Shown one piece after another: positions 42,725 to 49,681 of a DNA stretch of 57,691 bases. The notes under the pieces were generated by a model. It saw only the letters and a list, made by a program, of their open reading frames with translations, did not search any database and was not told the DNA's origin. The stretch's first letter is position 1. The number at the start of each line of letters is the position of its first letter. Made by a program: the position numbers and the translations under genes. Origin of the DNA: a virus. The stretch is taken from the IMG/VR virus record IMGVR_UViG_3300044631_002111, positions 1 to 57,691 of that record, one strand, 5' to 3'.

Positions 42725-43092
42725 TGGACGGGCAAGTCATGGAAATCCTCCGAGTTCTTGCGGAGAAGTTCGGGACCACCACGGAGTTCTTGTGGGGCAT
42801 CCTGGTCCGGCAGGCCTACGTCCACGGAATAACCGCGATCGTCTGCTTCCTCGTCACCTCAGTCTTAATCTTCGGATGGAACTGGGTCTGGTGGCATGCG
42901 GAAGTTGATGAGGAAACCAGCCGCCGCGACCAGGGCGATCGAATGTTCGCTATATTCATGTGCCGACTTGGTGGCCTAGGTCTGGTGTTCATCTGGACCT
43001 GCTTTTTCCTGAGCGGAATGTTCGAGGTCGCGACCGCGCTGATCAACCCCGAGTACTGGGCGATTCAACAGGTCTTGAGAGGTTTGAAATGA
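42721..43092 (+). CDS. Two-span membrane protein
   Basis: The protein has 123 residues. Spans lie at about 37-57 (ITAIVCFLVTSVLIFGWNWV) and 80-100 (LGGLGLVFIWTCFFLSGMF), separated by a charged loop. Start and end both overlap neighbours by 4 bp. It could be a holin-like, exclusion or membrane-anchor protein. Confidence 0.6.
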   Translation: MMDGQVMEILRVLAEKFGTTTEFLWGILVRQAYVHGITAIVCFLVTSVLIFGWNWVWWHAEVDEETSRRDQGDRMFAIFMCRLGGLGLVFIWTCFFLSGMFEVATALINPEYWAIQQVLRGLK

Positions 43093-43373
43093 CCGACCAC
43101 CCCCACACCCGAGAAGCGATAGAGCGTTGGCGACAGGGTAAAGTCAACGTGTTCGACGCGTTGGCCGAACTGGAAGATCAACGGGACGCGGCCCGAGCCG
43201 AGATCGAACACTTTCGCGTAGCGACAAGAGAACTGATCCGACTCTTGGAGATCGAGGAAGAGTCGGATTCGGGCACCCCATTCAAACCGAACCGGATCTC
43301 CTCTTGCCGCGTCATGGACGGGATGCAGATGAACCAGTGCCTCAAGAAACTGAAGGAGCTTGCCGCCGAATGA
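43089..43373 (+). CDS. Helical charged protein of unknown function
   Basis: The protein has 94 residues with strong coiled-coil character (LAELEDQRDAARAEIEHF, then ELIRLLEIEEESD). It overlaps the membrane gene upstream and the next gene downstream (ATGA type), so it belongs to the same small operon. Function unknown. Confidence 0.58.
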   Translation: MTDHPHTREAIERWRQGKVNVFDALAELEDQRDAARAEIEHFRVATRELIRLLEIEEESDSGTPFKPNRISSCRVMDGMQMNQCLKKLKELAAE

Positions 43374-43714
43374 TCCACGAGTTCCGCAACCCTGTGCCGG
43401 TGAAGACGGACATCGGTTACGGCTGGCTCATGTATGTGCGGGACGGAGGCACCTTCGCCAACGACGTCTTCGCGGTCGTCATGGAAAAGGACGGCGGCAT
43501 CCGGCACTTCCGCAGCGAGCAATTCACCCTGCTGCCCAACCCGACTTTCGACATCCAGCAGGCAGAAGACGAGTCAGCGGGAACCCCAGAGACTGATGTA
43601 AAGGAAGCCCAAATTCCCAATCGTATATCCGGCGAAGGCGATGCTCATGCCGATCTGGCCCTCCCGGAGGAATCCGATCGAGGTCAGCACGTAGCACGTT
43701 GTACACACAAGTAG
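43370..43714 (+). CDS. 114-residue protein of unknown function
   Basis: Soluble, beta-rich N-terminal half (VKTDIGYGWLMYVRDGGTF, FAVVMEKDGGIRHFRSEQF) and an acidic, disordered C-terminal half. It is the last gene of the 41.7-43.7 kb operon and faces the convergent DUF5856-like gene 22 bp away. Confidence 0.58.
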   Translation: MIHEFRNPVPVKTDIGYGWLMYVRDGGTFANDVFAVVMEKDGGIRHFRSEQFTLLPNPTFDIQQAEDESAGTPETDVKEAQIPNRISGEGDAHADLALPEESDRGQHVARCTHK

Positions 43715-43736
43715 GGGCCAGAAGGTCATGGGCCGA

Positions 43737-44099
43737 TCAGCTCAGGTGTTTGAGCTTGTAGAGGGTCGAGTTGACCAGGGAGGCGATCTCGTCCACGACG
43801 TTCTGCAACTCTGATTCCTTGCCGACCGACTCCCGGTATTCGGTAAGGTAGGAGCGCAGCGACTCGGCAAACTGGACCGCGTCGTCCGGGGACGTGACGG
43901 CGTAGGAGGGGTACTTCTCCACGATCCCGTTGAGCCCTTGGTAGCTCTCGATAAGCGTATCCACTAGCCCTGGGAGACCTTCGTAGAGATCCCCCAGAGC
44001 CTTGTGAGCGGCGTAAGACTTAGTCTTAAGGTGTAGAATATGTGCCTGGGTGGAGGCGTGCAAGAGCGTGGCGAAAAATTCAGGAGCGGATTGAGACAT
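43737..44099 (-). CDS. DUF5856-like (ferritin/Dps-like fold) protein
   Basis: The protein has 120 residues: FFATLLHASTQAHILHLKTK, SYAAHKALGDLYEGLPGLVD and TLIESYQGLNGIV. This fits DUF5856, a four-helix, Dps/ferritin-like phage family with conserved His/Glu/Asp positions. It is the only minus-strand gene in its neighbourhood, with its own dyad element upstream. A metal-storage or protective function is possible; unproven for phages. Confidence 0.65.
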   Translation of the reverse strand: MSQSAPEFFATLLHASTQAHILHLKTKSYAAHKALGDLYEGLPGLVDTLIESYQGLNGIVEKYPSYAVTSPDDAVQFAESLRSYLTEYRESVGKESELQNVVDEIASLVNSTLYKLKHLS

Positions 44100-44116
44100 G
44101 ATGGAACAAGGCTAGT

Positions 44117-44129
44117 GGTATATGCGGCC
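44117..44129 (-). promoter_or_regulatory. Half dyad element before the DUF5856-like gene
   Basis: The minus strand ends in ATATACC followed by AC, with only the right half conserved. It is 18 bp before the ATG. From here to 44,370 I see no gene or clear signal. Confidence 0.4.
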
Positions 44130-44370
44130 AAGTCAATACTTTTCCTTAAAAGATCAGCTTACCTCCCACCCCGCCCTAGTTTAACATAAATCGAAGCTAA
44201 TTGCGGCGAATACCGGCCGATTCTCCGCAGGATGTGTAAAAACAAGTTGGACAGAAGATAGAGCTTTTGATCGGGGGCTATTGCAATTTGATACCCCGAC
44301 ACCCAGATGCGGAGCAATTTGAGACAGGGATGCAGGGATTCAGGGGTACAAACGGGGGACAGCTATCGAA

Positions 44371-44668
44371 TTGGGTGGATGTAATTCTGCTGGGTGGATG
44401 AGAAAATTTTACATCCACCCAAATTAAGGTGCTGATTTTGAGACGTTTGTGATCGCTGGGTGGATGAGGGGGGTTAGGTGGGTGTGTTTTGAGTCCTTAT
44501 ACATAATGGGTGTATGAAGGAAGATGCCTTATTATTTTTCTCGCGCGCGTATTTTAAAATTACATCCACCTCATCCACCCAAATTGCATAAGTCGTTGAC
44601 CATCAACATCGCATTTGGGTGTATCAAGCGTTTTTTCTCATCCACCCAAACCCACCCTCATCCACCCA
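44371..44668. repeat. Iteron cluster, candidate replication origin or regulator-binding region
   Basis: The decamer TGGGTGGATG occurs perfectly at 44372, 44391 and 44457 on the plus strand and at 44412, 44572, 44639 and 44659 on the minus strand. TGGGTGTATG/C variants lie at 44507 and 44616, with partial copies near 44475, 44563 and 44650. The copies at 44371-44384 and 44409-44422 form a perfect 14-bp inverted repeat. The tract is AT-rich between copies and has no gene. Confidence 0.8.
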
Positions 44669-45022
44669 ATACTGATAACTCGCTTTTTATCCTGTCAACT
44701 GGCCCCCGGCGGGGCGTTGTCTGTTTTTGCGGCCGGACCAATCTCATGGAATTCGATGGGGTATCGCCGCCCCCCCCTCAACTTGGTATGTGCAACCCTG
44801 TCGCCTTGATGCCTTGATTTTGCGCGCTATGGCCTCCAGGAGACGTTTTCATGGTTTGAGGCGCCCGTTGGAGCCTTCCGGGGTCTGAACACGTCCTGGG
44901 GCCAAAATTTTTTTACGGAGGGGTATATTAATTCGTTCTGTTTAAAGACACCCCCTGCACCCCCACCCCCCGGCGGGGGTCAATACAGAGGTGGCCCTCC
45001 ACTATCTTTCACGTATAGGCCC
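44669..45022. other. Non-coding stretch
   Basis: No gene is supported. Two near-identical C-rich/G-rich inverted repeats, CCCCCGGCGGGG type, lie at about 44703 and 44966. A half dyad element GGTATATTAATTC lies at 44922. The short ORFs here are Pro/His-rich artefacts of the iterons. Confidence 0.6.
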
Positions 45023-45042
45023 GGTATCCGATATCGGATACC
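45023..45042. promoter_or_regulatory. Long palindrome copy 1 (20 bp)
   Basis: GGTATCCGATATCGGATACC, the longest perfect version. Its outer 5 bp on each side are the GGTAT/ATACC half sites of the other dyad family. It lies about 100 bp before the 45145 gene. Confidence 0.85.
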
Positions 45043-45144
45043 CCAACAGGCCGCGCCACCTAACTACAGGGGCAGGTGTGAGCGGGACACGTGACCGGAA
45101 GCAATAACGCCAACGGCGCGCAATCCCCCGCCCACACCTATAAC

Positions 45145-45654
45145 ATGAAGAAAGCGAAAACCGAAAAGAAGGCGCGCGCTGTCGTCGCCGAAACGAAAAC
45201 CGCTGGCCTCCTCGCCAGCACGGCGCGCATCCTGTCGCGCCTTGTGGGCGGGCTGGTAAAGATCGCGTCCGGCGAGGATTCTCTCGCCGCGCACGTTGAA
45301 AAGACCAAGGCCACACTCAAAGCGCAGATTGATGCGGCAGTCGAAGACTGGCGCGCAATCAAAGCGGAACACCGCGAACCCGCCGAGCGGAAAGCGTTGG
45401 CGCAAAGCGTTTATAACGCTTTGACAAAAGAGCACGGCATGACGCCACAACGCGCTTCCGAGGTTCTGAAACGCATTGGCGTGCAGATTCGCGAAAAGGC
45501 GAAAACCGAGGCGACGAACGTCTCGGCGGAAAATATCGAACAGCTTTTCATGCTGGCCGATAAGTTAGAGAATGGGGACGGGCGCCGCGTTTGCGCGCTT
45601 CTCTCCCGCGCTTATGGGAAAGGCCGGAAGGTCTACCCTGCGAAACGCGACTAA
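45145..45654 (+). CDS. Basic helical protein of unknown function
   Basis: The protein has 169 residues, Lys/Ala/Glu-rich and almost fully helical (EKTKATLKAQIDAAVEDWRA, KERGMTPQRASEVLKRIGV-like helix-turn region). A possible nucleic-acid-binding or transcript-control protein. It is flanked by palindrome 1 upstream and a strong terminator downstream, so it forms a single-gene transcript. No domain is recognised. Confidence 0.6.
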   Translation: MKKAKTEKKARAVVAETKTAGLLASTARILSRLVGGLVKIASGEDSLAAHVEKTKATLKAQIDAAVEDWRAIKAEHREPAERKALAQSVYNALTKEHGMTPQRASEVLKRIGVQIREKAKTEATNVSAENIEQLFMLADKLENGDGRRVCALLSRAYGKGRKVYPAKRD

Positions 45655-45663
45655 TCAAAAAGA

Positions 45664-45693
45664 CCCTCGCACCTTCGGGTGCGGGGGTTTTTT
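45664..45693 (+). terminator. Strong intrinsic terminator (likely bidirectional)
   Basis: A 10-bp stem (45664-45673 with 45678-45687), a UUCG loop and TTTTTT follow the 45145 gene. On the minus strand the same stem is followed by TCTTTTTG, so it may also stop readthrough from the convergent HTH gene. Confidence 0.92.
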
Positions 45694-45790
45694 CGTGCCA
45701 AAATCACTGTCATGTTCACTGTCACCAACTGTCATCTACTTTCACTGCTCGCGCGCGGTTGCGCTCCTCTGCTCCTCTGCTCCTCGACTA

Positions 45791-45808
45791 TTATCCGATA
45801 TCGGATAA
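45791..45808. promoter_or_regulatory. Long palindrome copy 2
   Basis: TTATCCGATATCGGATAA. It contains the stop codon of the minus-strand HTH gene, whose last codons read L-S-D-I-G-stop. Confidence 0.88.
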
Positions 45809-46426
45809 GTCGTTTTGCTGCTCATCGGGCTGGCAACCCGTAGTTTCACTCTGTGGAGCATCGGATGGTGACGCTTTGGTGACGGATTCGGCCTCATTTT
45901 CGACGAATTCGCCCTCTATGATCTCATCCTGCAAACTTGTCTTTAGCCTCTCGTTGACGACCTGCAACTGGACGATGGTGTTGCTCTTGCCCTCTGTCTC
46001 GTCGATGCCCAGCAACCGGCGCATCATCTTATCCGCGATGTCGTAGTCCTTCCAGTTGCGCGGCGGGGCGATGATCGTCTGGTCAAGAAGTCTGGCCATC
46101 TTTAAGACCCCTTTGCTCCGGTAGTCCTTGGTGGCCTTGTCGAAGTCGAGCGCACCTGTTGATGTCGATAACGAGTTTGCGGAGCGCGCGGCTCCTTCTA
46201 TTTGTTCTGCAAGAGCATTGTTTTCTGTGACCCTGTAACCCTGCATCTCTGCGACCTTGTCGAGCTTGTTCCGAACACGCTTCGGAGTGTTCCATTTGTA
46301 GCGCATACTCCGCATCCGGATGGTCGCCTGATTTATTCCGAACATCCGTGCTACATCTGCCAGAGAAGTTCCCTTCTCCACCACCTTTTGAATCTCGTCC
46401 CATGGGACATCTAGTGCTTTGGGCAT
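45791..46426 (-). CDS. HTH protein, candidate regulator or small terminase
   Basis: The protein has 211 residues. The N-terminus holds a clear helix-turn-helix (SLADVARMFGINQATIRMRS, about 21-40). A middle helical region (KMARLLDQTI, YDIADKMMRRLLGIDE) and an acidic Glu/Ser/Asp tail follow. This plan is found in phage terminase small subunits and in repressors. It is encoded against its neighbours with its own promoter, and palindromes lie at its stop codon and upstream. I infer it may bind them, but a packaging role is an equal alternative. Confidence 0.65.
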   Translation of the reverse strand: MPKALDVPWDEIQKVVEKGTSLADVARMFGINQATIRMRSMRYKWNTPKRVRNKLDKVAEMQGYRVTENNALAEQIEGAARSANSLSTSTGALDFDKATKDYRSKGVLKMARLLDQTIIAPPRNWKDYDIADKMMRRLLGIDETEGKSNTIVQLQVVNERLKTSLQDEIIEGEFVENEAESVTKASPSDAPQSETTGCQPDEQQNDLSDIG

Positions 46427-46473
46427 AATTTGGACAGGTCTGTAAAGCTCTGCAACTTGTTGTAAAAAAGGTA

Positions 46474-46502
46474 GGAATATGGTGTATTAAACCTTGAGTC
46501 AA
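46474..46502 (-). promoter_or_regulatory. Probable sigma70-type promoter of the HTH gene
   Basis: On the minus strand TTGACT and TATTCC are 17 bp apart, giving a start about 40 nt before the ATG. The -35 is good and the -10 is weak. Confidence 0.4.
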
Positions 46503-46630
46503 GCACTACCCCATGTTAATATGGTTATCGTAAGGTAAGAGTTAGATCAGACCCTTACGATCCTTGAAATTTGAAGGCCAAGTAAGTCCGAGGCAAGTGT
46601 GCCAACGCTGAGTCGATTGACTGCCAGAAG

Positions 46631-46646
46631 TATCCGATATCGGATA
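46631..46646. promoter_or_regulatory. Long palindrome copy 3
   Basis: TATCCGATATCGGATA followed by ACTC, inside the structured non-coding region. The flank is similar to that of copies 7 and 8. Confidence 0.85.
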
Positions 46647-46903
46647 ACTCCGGTGAAGCGTGGGTGGCGGGCGCCGAGCACGACCCGACGATACTGCATG
46701 GCCGAGAAGTGAGATCAGACCAGCATCAGCAAAAGTTGGTTCCTGTGCCGACCCGCATTGAAAGCGGGCAGCAACCCTAACGGGTTCAAGTCGTGTAGCG
46801 CGAAAGCGTGTGACGGGCGGATGGTGCAAAGCCCACAGGATGCGCGGAAGTGGATAGCTGGTAGACCGGACACTCGCATTGGGTTGCTCCCAACCTCCGG
46901 TGC

Positions 46904-46921
46904 TTATCCGATATCGGATAA
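46904..46921. promoter_or_regulatory. Long palindrome copy 4
   Basis: TTATCCGATATCGGATAA, directly after the 46865-46901 hairpin and inside the structured non-coding region. Confidence 0.85.
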
Positions 46922-47271
46922 GTAGATTAACCTTGTAGCGTCGATTTATTCACGCGAACGGATTGACGTCTGGCAGACGTCTGAAACAGCAAAGCGTGGA
47001 ATGTCTGGCCAAGATGGCAGCAGACTCGCACAACGCTCATTCGCCCTTCGCGAATAGCAAGTAAGCGTGGAAGCCCTCGGCCCGAGTTGTATCCGAACCC
47101 CCTTTCCGAGCCTATCGGCTCACCTAAAAAATCAGCGGGAATCCCATACAAGTCGTTGAGACGTCGCGTAATTAAAGCAAAAGCAAAAGTCATTAGATCA
47201 CCCCCTGCTTCGAGAGAGGCAGGGGCTATCTGGTGAATAAGTGTTACCAGAGACGCTCTGCCGTCAGGCAG

Positions 47272-47284
47272 GGTATATTCAACC
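47272..47284 (+). promoter_or_regulatory. Dyad element before the 47311 gene
   Basis: GGTATATTCAACC followed by ACAACC, the same string as in the capsid leader. It begins one base after the last hairpin of the non-coding region and 27 bp before the next start. Confidence 0.6.
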
Positions 47285-47310
47285 ACAACCTAAAAACGAA
47301 AGATCATACC

Positions 47311-47553
47311 ATGAACAAACAAATGCACCGCTTCACAGCACCGCTGGAAAGCGACGACTGGAAACAACGTCTCGCCGCCTACCTCGCGCAAGACGACGAG
47401 TCGTTGGAAGCGCAATACCACAAGAACGACACCGCCTCGGAACCCGATCCGGAGCCGTTCTACTTCGTCGCACCCGCTGTCTCCGAACAGCGTTTCGCGG
47501 TTCCCACCAACGTGTTGTCCGCCTTGGACACACTCAACAAGTCGGTCGCCTAG
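47311..47553 (+). CDS. Small acidic protein of unknown function
   Basis: The protein has 80 residues, acidic and soluble (LESDDWKQRLAAYLAQDDES, NVLSALDTLNKSVA). It is a single gene between a dyad element and palindrome 5. A-rich leader with CGAAAG; no clear Shine-Dalgarno. No family is recognised. Confidence 0.6.
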   Translation: MNKQMHRFTAPLESDDWKQRLAAYLAQDDESLEAQYHKNDTASEPDPEPFYFVAPAVSEQRFAVPTNVLSALDTLNKSVA

Positions 47554-47558
47554 TCCGG

Positions 47559-47574
47559 TATCCGATATCGGATA
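47559..47574. promoter_or_regulatory. Long palindrome copy 5
   Basis: TATCCGATATCGGATA preceded by GG and followed by AGTAAC, 5 bp after a stop and 25 bp before the next ATG. Confidence 0.88.
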
Positions 47575-47599
47575 AGTAACCCAAAATTACTTTCACACT

Positions 47600-47839
47600 A
47601 TGAGCACCAACTTCCCATCAACCGGCATCAAACCGCAAGACGTTGCCGCGGAACTAGCACAAGCCATCCGCGACCACCGCCAGCGCAAAACCCTGCGCCT
47701 TGTCGTCCGAGACAACGACGGCAGCAACCAATGCTTGCCGCCCTCGGCGTGGATGATCCTCGCCGACCGGATCTCCAACCGCGCCATCGACAAAGTCATG
47801 GACGTGGTGGCCAAGCAACGCATCGGCCTTGCCGCCTAA
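47600..47839 (+). CDS. Small protein ending in LAA
   Basis: The protein has 79 residues: an amphipathic helix (IKPQDVAAELAQAIRDHRQR), then a short beta segment, then a helical end RIGLAA. The C-terminal Leu-Ala-Ala is like the end of the ssrA degradation tag. The product is not recognised. Confidence 0.6.
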   Translation: MSTNFPSTGIKPQDVAAELAQAIRDHRQRKTLRLVVRDNDGSNQCLPPSAWMILADRISNRAIDKVMDVVAKQRIGLAA

Positions 47840-47843
47840 TCCC

Positions 47844-47939
47844 ATGACCACCATCGAACTCACTCAAACGATGCTGGAGATCGCCGTGTTCCTCGTCATC
47901 CCCGCCGTGTTTGTCGCGGTGTGGGTCACCAACGATTAA
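47844..47939 (+). CDS. 31-residue membrane peptide
   Basis: ATG 4 bp after the previous stop. One hydrophobic span (MLEIAVFLVIPAVFVAVWV). It ends just before palindrome 6. Likely real by spacing and composition. Confidence 0.5.
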   Translation: MTTIELTQTMLEIAVFLVIPAVFVAVWVTND

Positions 47940-47944
47940 GCCCT

Positions 47945-47960
47945 TATCCGATATCGGATA
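47945..47960. promoter_or_regulatory. Long palindrome copy 6
   Basis: TATCCGATATCGGATA, only 7 bp before the metallophosphoesterase ATG, so bound protein would also cover the ribosome-binding area. Confidence 0.88.
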
Positions 47961-47967
47961 TCTCACC

Positions 47968-48645
47968 ATGAAACATCTGTTCTACCAACCGCTCAAAGTT
48001 GACGCCAAAGACCCCGACGTTCTGTTTTGGGGTTGTTTGCATTACGGCCACGACCCCAAGTGGGATGTCCCACTCTGGGCGCGGCGCGGCTATGCTTCGT
48101 CGGCGGATCACGATCAAGGCATCATAGATGCCTGGCGCACCAAGGCCACCGACCGCACCATAGCTTTCCTGCTCGGAGACAATGTCTTCGGCTACGGAGG
48201 CGAAGAGAAGTTCCGTTACCTGCTCGACACGCTGCGCTTCAAGACCGCGTATGTTTTGTCGGGCAACCACCACGCCGGATGGAAGCAAGTGTTCGAGAGC
48301 TGCGAAGGTAATACCCTGCAACTCGGCGACGACAAGTCCGTGGTCTTTGTCCCCAACTACTTGGAGACATACGTCAACGGCCAACCCATCGTCCTGTCGC
48401 ATTATCCGATAGCTTCATGGAACGGCCAAGGCCACGGATCGTGGATGCTCCATAGCCATTGCCACGGAGAACTCTACAAGAGCGACCTCGGCAAGCTGCT
48501 CTACCGCGCCAAGATCAAGGACGTTGGTGTGGACTGCTGCCCTGCACCCCTGTCGTTTGGCGAACTGCGACACCAATTCCGTGAAGAGTCGGTCAGCTTC
48601 GACCATCACACCCCGAACACTCGGACTCCGTTTACCCCGCAATGA
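47968..48645 (+). CDS. Calcineurin-like metallophosphoesterase
   Basis: The protein has 225 residues. Metal-site motifs are in order: GCLHYGH (residues 22-28), LLGDN (68-72), LSGNHH (97-102), LSHYPIASW (143-151) and HSHCHG (162-167). The first motif normally is D-x-H; here the Asp position is Cys23. Members of this phage-type family hydrolyse phosphodiesters or phosphomonoesters such as nucleotides. It overlaps a zinc-ribbon gene by 4 bp. Activity is uncertain because of the changed ligand. Confidence 0.8.
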   Translation: MKHLFYQPLKVDAKDPDVLFWGCLHYGHDPKWDVPLWARRGYASSADHDQGIIDAWRTKATDRTIAFLLGDNVFGYGGEEKFRYLLDTLRFKTAYVLSGNHHAGWKQVFESCEGNTLQLGDDKSVVFVPNYLETYVNGQPIVLSHYPIASWNGQGHGSWMLHSHCHGELYKSDLGKLLYRAKIKDVGVDCCPAPLSFGELRHQFREESVSFDHHTPNTRTPFTPQ

Positions 48646-48893
48646 ACTGCCCACAATGCGGCGCCGGTATTCCGGCTGCTCGCACCAACCTCGGCTTCTT
48701 CATCTGCGTGTCTTGTGCTCAACAGCGTCCGGTTCCCAAATACAAGGGAGCCATGACCTACGATCAAAAGACCGGAGGCGCCGTCACCCTCATGTCGCCC
48801 GCCGAGTTCACCTACTTCAGGAAGGTGACTCGTCGCCGTGGGCAGCAAAGCGTCCTGCGCAACGTGTTACACGCAAACGGACGCGCCGTCTGA
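48642..48893 (+). CDS. Zinc-ribbon small protein
   Basis: The protein has 83 residues: NCPQCGAG at 2-9 and FICVSCAQQ at about 20-28 form a four-Cys zinc ribbon. The C-terminal part is basic (FRKVTRRRGQQSVLRNVL). Coupled to the phosphoesterase by an ATGA overlap; the two may act together or the ribbon may bind nucleic acid. Confidence 0.65.
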   Translation: MNCPQCGAGIPAARTNLGFFICVSCAQQRPVPKYKGAMTYDQKTGGAVTLMSPAEFTYFRKVTRRRGQQSVLRNVLHANGRAV

Positions 48894-48898
48894 AACCC

Positions 48899-48916
48899 TT
48901 ATCCGATATCGGATAA
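48899..48916. promoter_or_regulatory. Long palindrome copy 7
   Basis: TTATCCGATATCGGATAA followed by CTCTGG, 5 bp after a stop codon. It begins a leader that is repeated after copy 8. Confidence 0.88.
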
Positions 48917-48982
48917 CTCTGGCAAACGCCGTCCCGCCAACAAGTGGACAGCAAAACCTAACCTAGAAAGACCAACACCAGT
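48917..48982 (+). repeat. Leader repeat, copy A
   Basis: The 66-bp leader shares CTCTGGC, then CGCC, then TCCCGCCAACAAGTGGA, then TAACCTAGAAAGA with copy B at 49421-49481. The order is the same and both are between a palindrome and an ATG. Confidence 0.75.
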
Positions 48983-49420
48983 ATGAACGAATCCATCGAA
49001 TACTCCGATCTGTATTCTGGCGTCCAATACTCCAAGGATCAGCACGACGAGCTTGTCGCGCCGCTTCTGCGCGTTATCGAAACCATCCCCTCGGTCGTTC
49101 GCGACGAGAAGGGGAGTGTCAAACTCGGCGAGCCGATCATCGCCGACCTCTTGGGGAGCTACCCCATGACCATCGTGCGATTCCGTCCGAGCATTGTCTT
49201 GACGCTCCAACTCCAAGACGACGGCGGCAAGCCGTATGTCATCGGCAAACTCAAAAAGTTCCACGAACTGCGCCGCGCAGAAAATGGCGACGTCATCAGT
49301 AGTGCAAACGAGACCATTGAATTGGGGCCGTTGTATCCGCGGGAATTGGAACGTCTACCCGAACTTGTCGCCAAGCTGGAGCAGACAGAAGTCCCGAATC
49401 TCTTATCCGATATCGGATAA
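48983..49420 (+). CDS. 145-residue protein of unknown function
   Basis: The protein has 145 residues: an acidic start (IEYSDLYSGVQYSKDQHDEL), a helix, a beta-rich central domain (MTIVRFRPSIVLTLQLQDDG) and a helical end. The last codons read L-L-S-D-I-G-stop and lie in palindrome 8. It forms a one-gene unit with a repeated leader. Confidence 0.62.
   Translation: MNESIEYSDLYSGVQYSKDQHDELVAPLLRVIETIPSVVRDEKGSVKLGEPIIADLLGSYPMTIVRFRPSIVLTLQLQDDGGKPYVIGKLKKFHELRRAENGDVISSANETIELGPLYPRELERLPELVAKLEQTEVPNLLSDIG
49403..49420. promoter_or_regulatory. Long palindrome copy 8
   Basis: TTATCCGATATCGGATAA containing the TAA stop of the 48983 gene, followed by CTCTGG as in copy 7. Confidence 0.88.
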
Positions 49421-49481
49421 CTCTGGCCTCCGCCATCCCGCCAACAAGTGGATGGCATCTAACCTAGAAAGAAAACGAACC
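49421..49481 (+). repeat. Leader repeat, copy B
   Basis: Shares most of its 61 bp with copy A, including the AACCTAGAAAGA element close to the ATG. That element also occurs near 51808 and 57659. Confidence 0.75.
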
Positions 49482-49676
49482 ATGACCTTCGAGTCACCAA
49501 CCAAACAACCGAACCGCCGCGCCTTCATCTGGAGACCCGGCTGCAAGCGTCTCGTGCCCGAGACGACCCGCAAAACCCAGCACTCCTTCTCCTTCCTACC
49601 GGATGCCGAGATCGAGCGCTACGTCAGCGCCGATTTGGCGCAGGGTATCATCAACCGCAACCCTAAAAAGCACTAA
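49482..49676 (+). CDS. 64-residue protein of unknown function
   Basis: Basic N-terminal half (PNRRAFIWRPGCKRLVPETT) and a helical C-terminal half (DAEIERYVSADLAQGII). ATG after leader copy B. It starts a four-gene unit that ends in palindrome 9. Confidence 0.58.
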   Translation: MTFESPTKQPNRRAFIWRPGCKRLVPETTRKTQHSFSFLPDAEIERYVSADLAQGIINRNPKKH

Positions 49677-49681
49677 CCCAC

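Larger units (their letters stand above)
46527..47271 (+). ncRNA. Candidate large structured non-coding RNA
   Basis: About 745 bp without a credible gene contain many perfect hairpins: 46527-46561 (9 bp), 46752-46768, 46773-46786, 46798-46809 (GAAA loop), 46865-46901 (6+5 bp), 46965-46981 (7 bp), 46993-47037 (5+5 bp nested), 47039-47055 (6 bp), 47108-47121, 47202-47225 (7 bp) and 47258-47271. Two long palindromes lie inside, and AAGCGTGG occurs three times. Density and length recall large ornate phage RNAs such as GOLLD or ROOL, but I cannot match either consensus. Strand is assumed from the flanking plus-strand units. Confidence 0.5.

Noticed and set aside
44524-44817. ORF of 97 residues in the iteron region
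   Set aside because: Its Pro/His-rich sequence comes from translated iterons; no homology pattern or ribosome-binding site.
46741-46800. A serine tRNA (anticodon-like loop ATTGAAA with TGA)
   Set aside because: The 5-bp stem and 7-base loop fit an anticodon arm, but no acceptor, D-arm or proper T-arm can be drawn around it.
46927-47286. Minus-strand ORF of 119 residues
   Set aside because: It overlaps many perfect hairpins and its start lies in the dyad element of the plus-strand 47311 gene; composition is not protein-like enough to accept, though not fully excluded.
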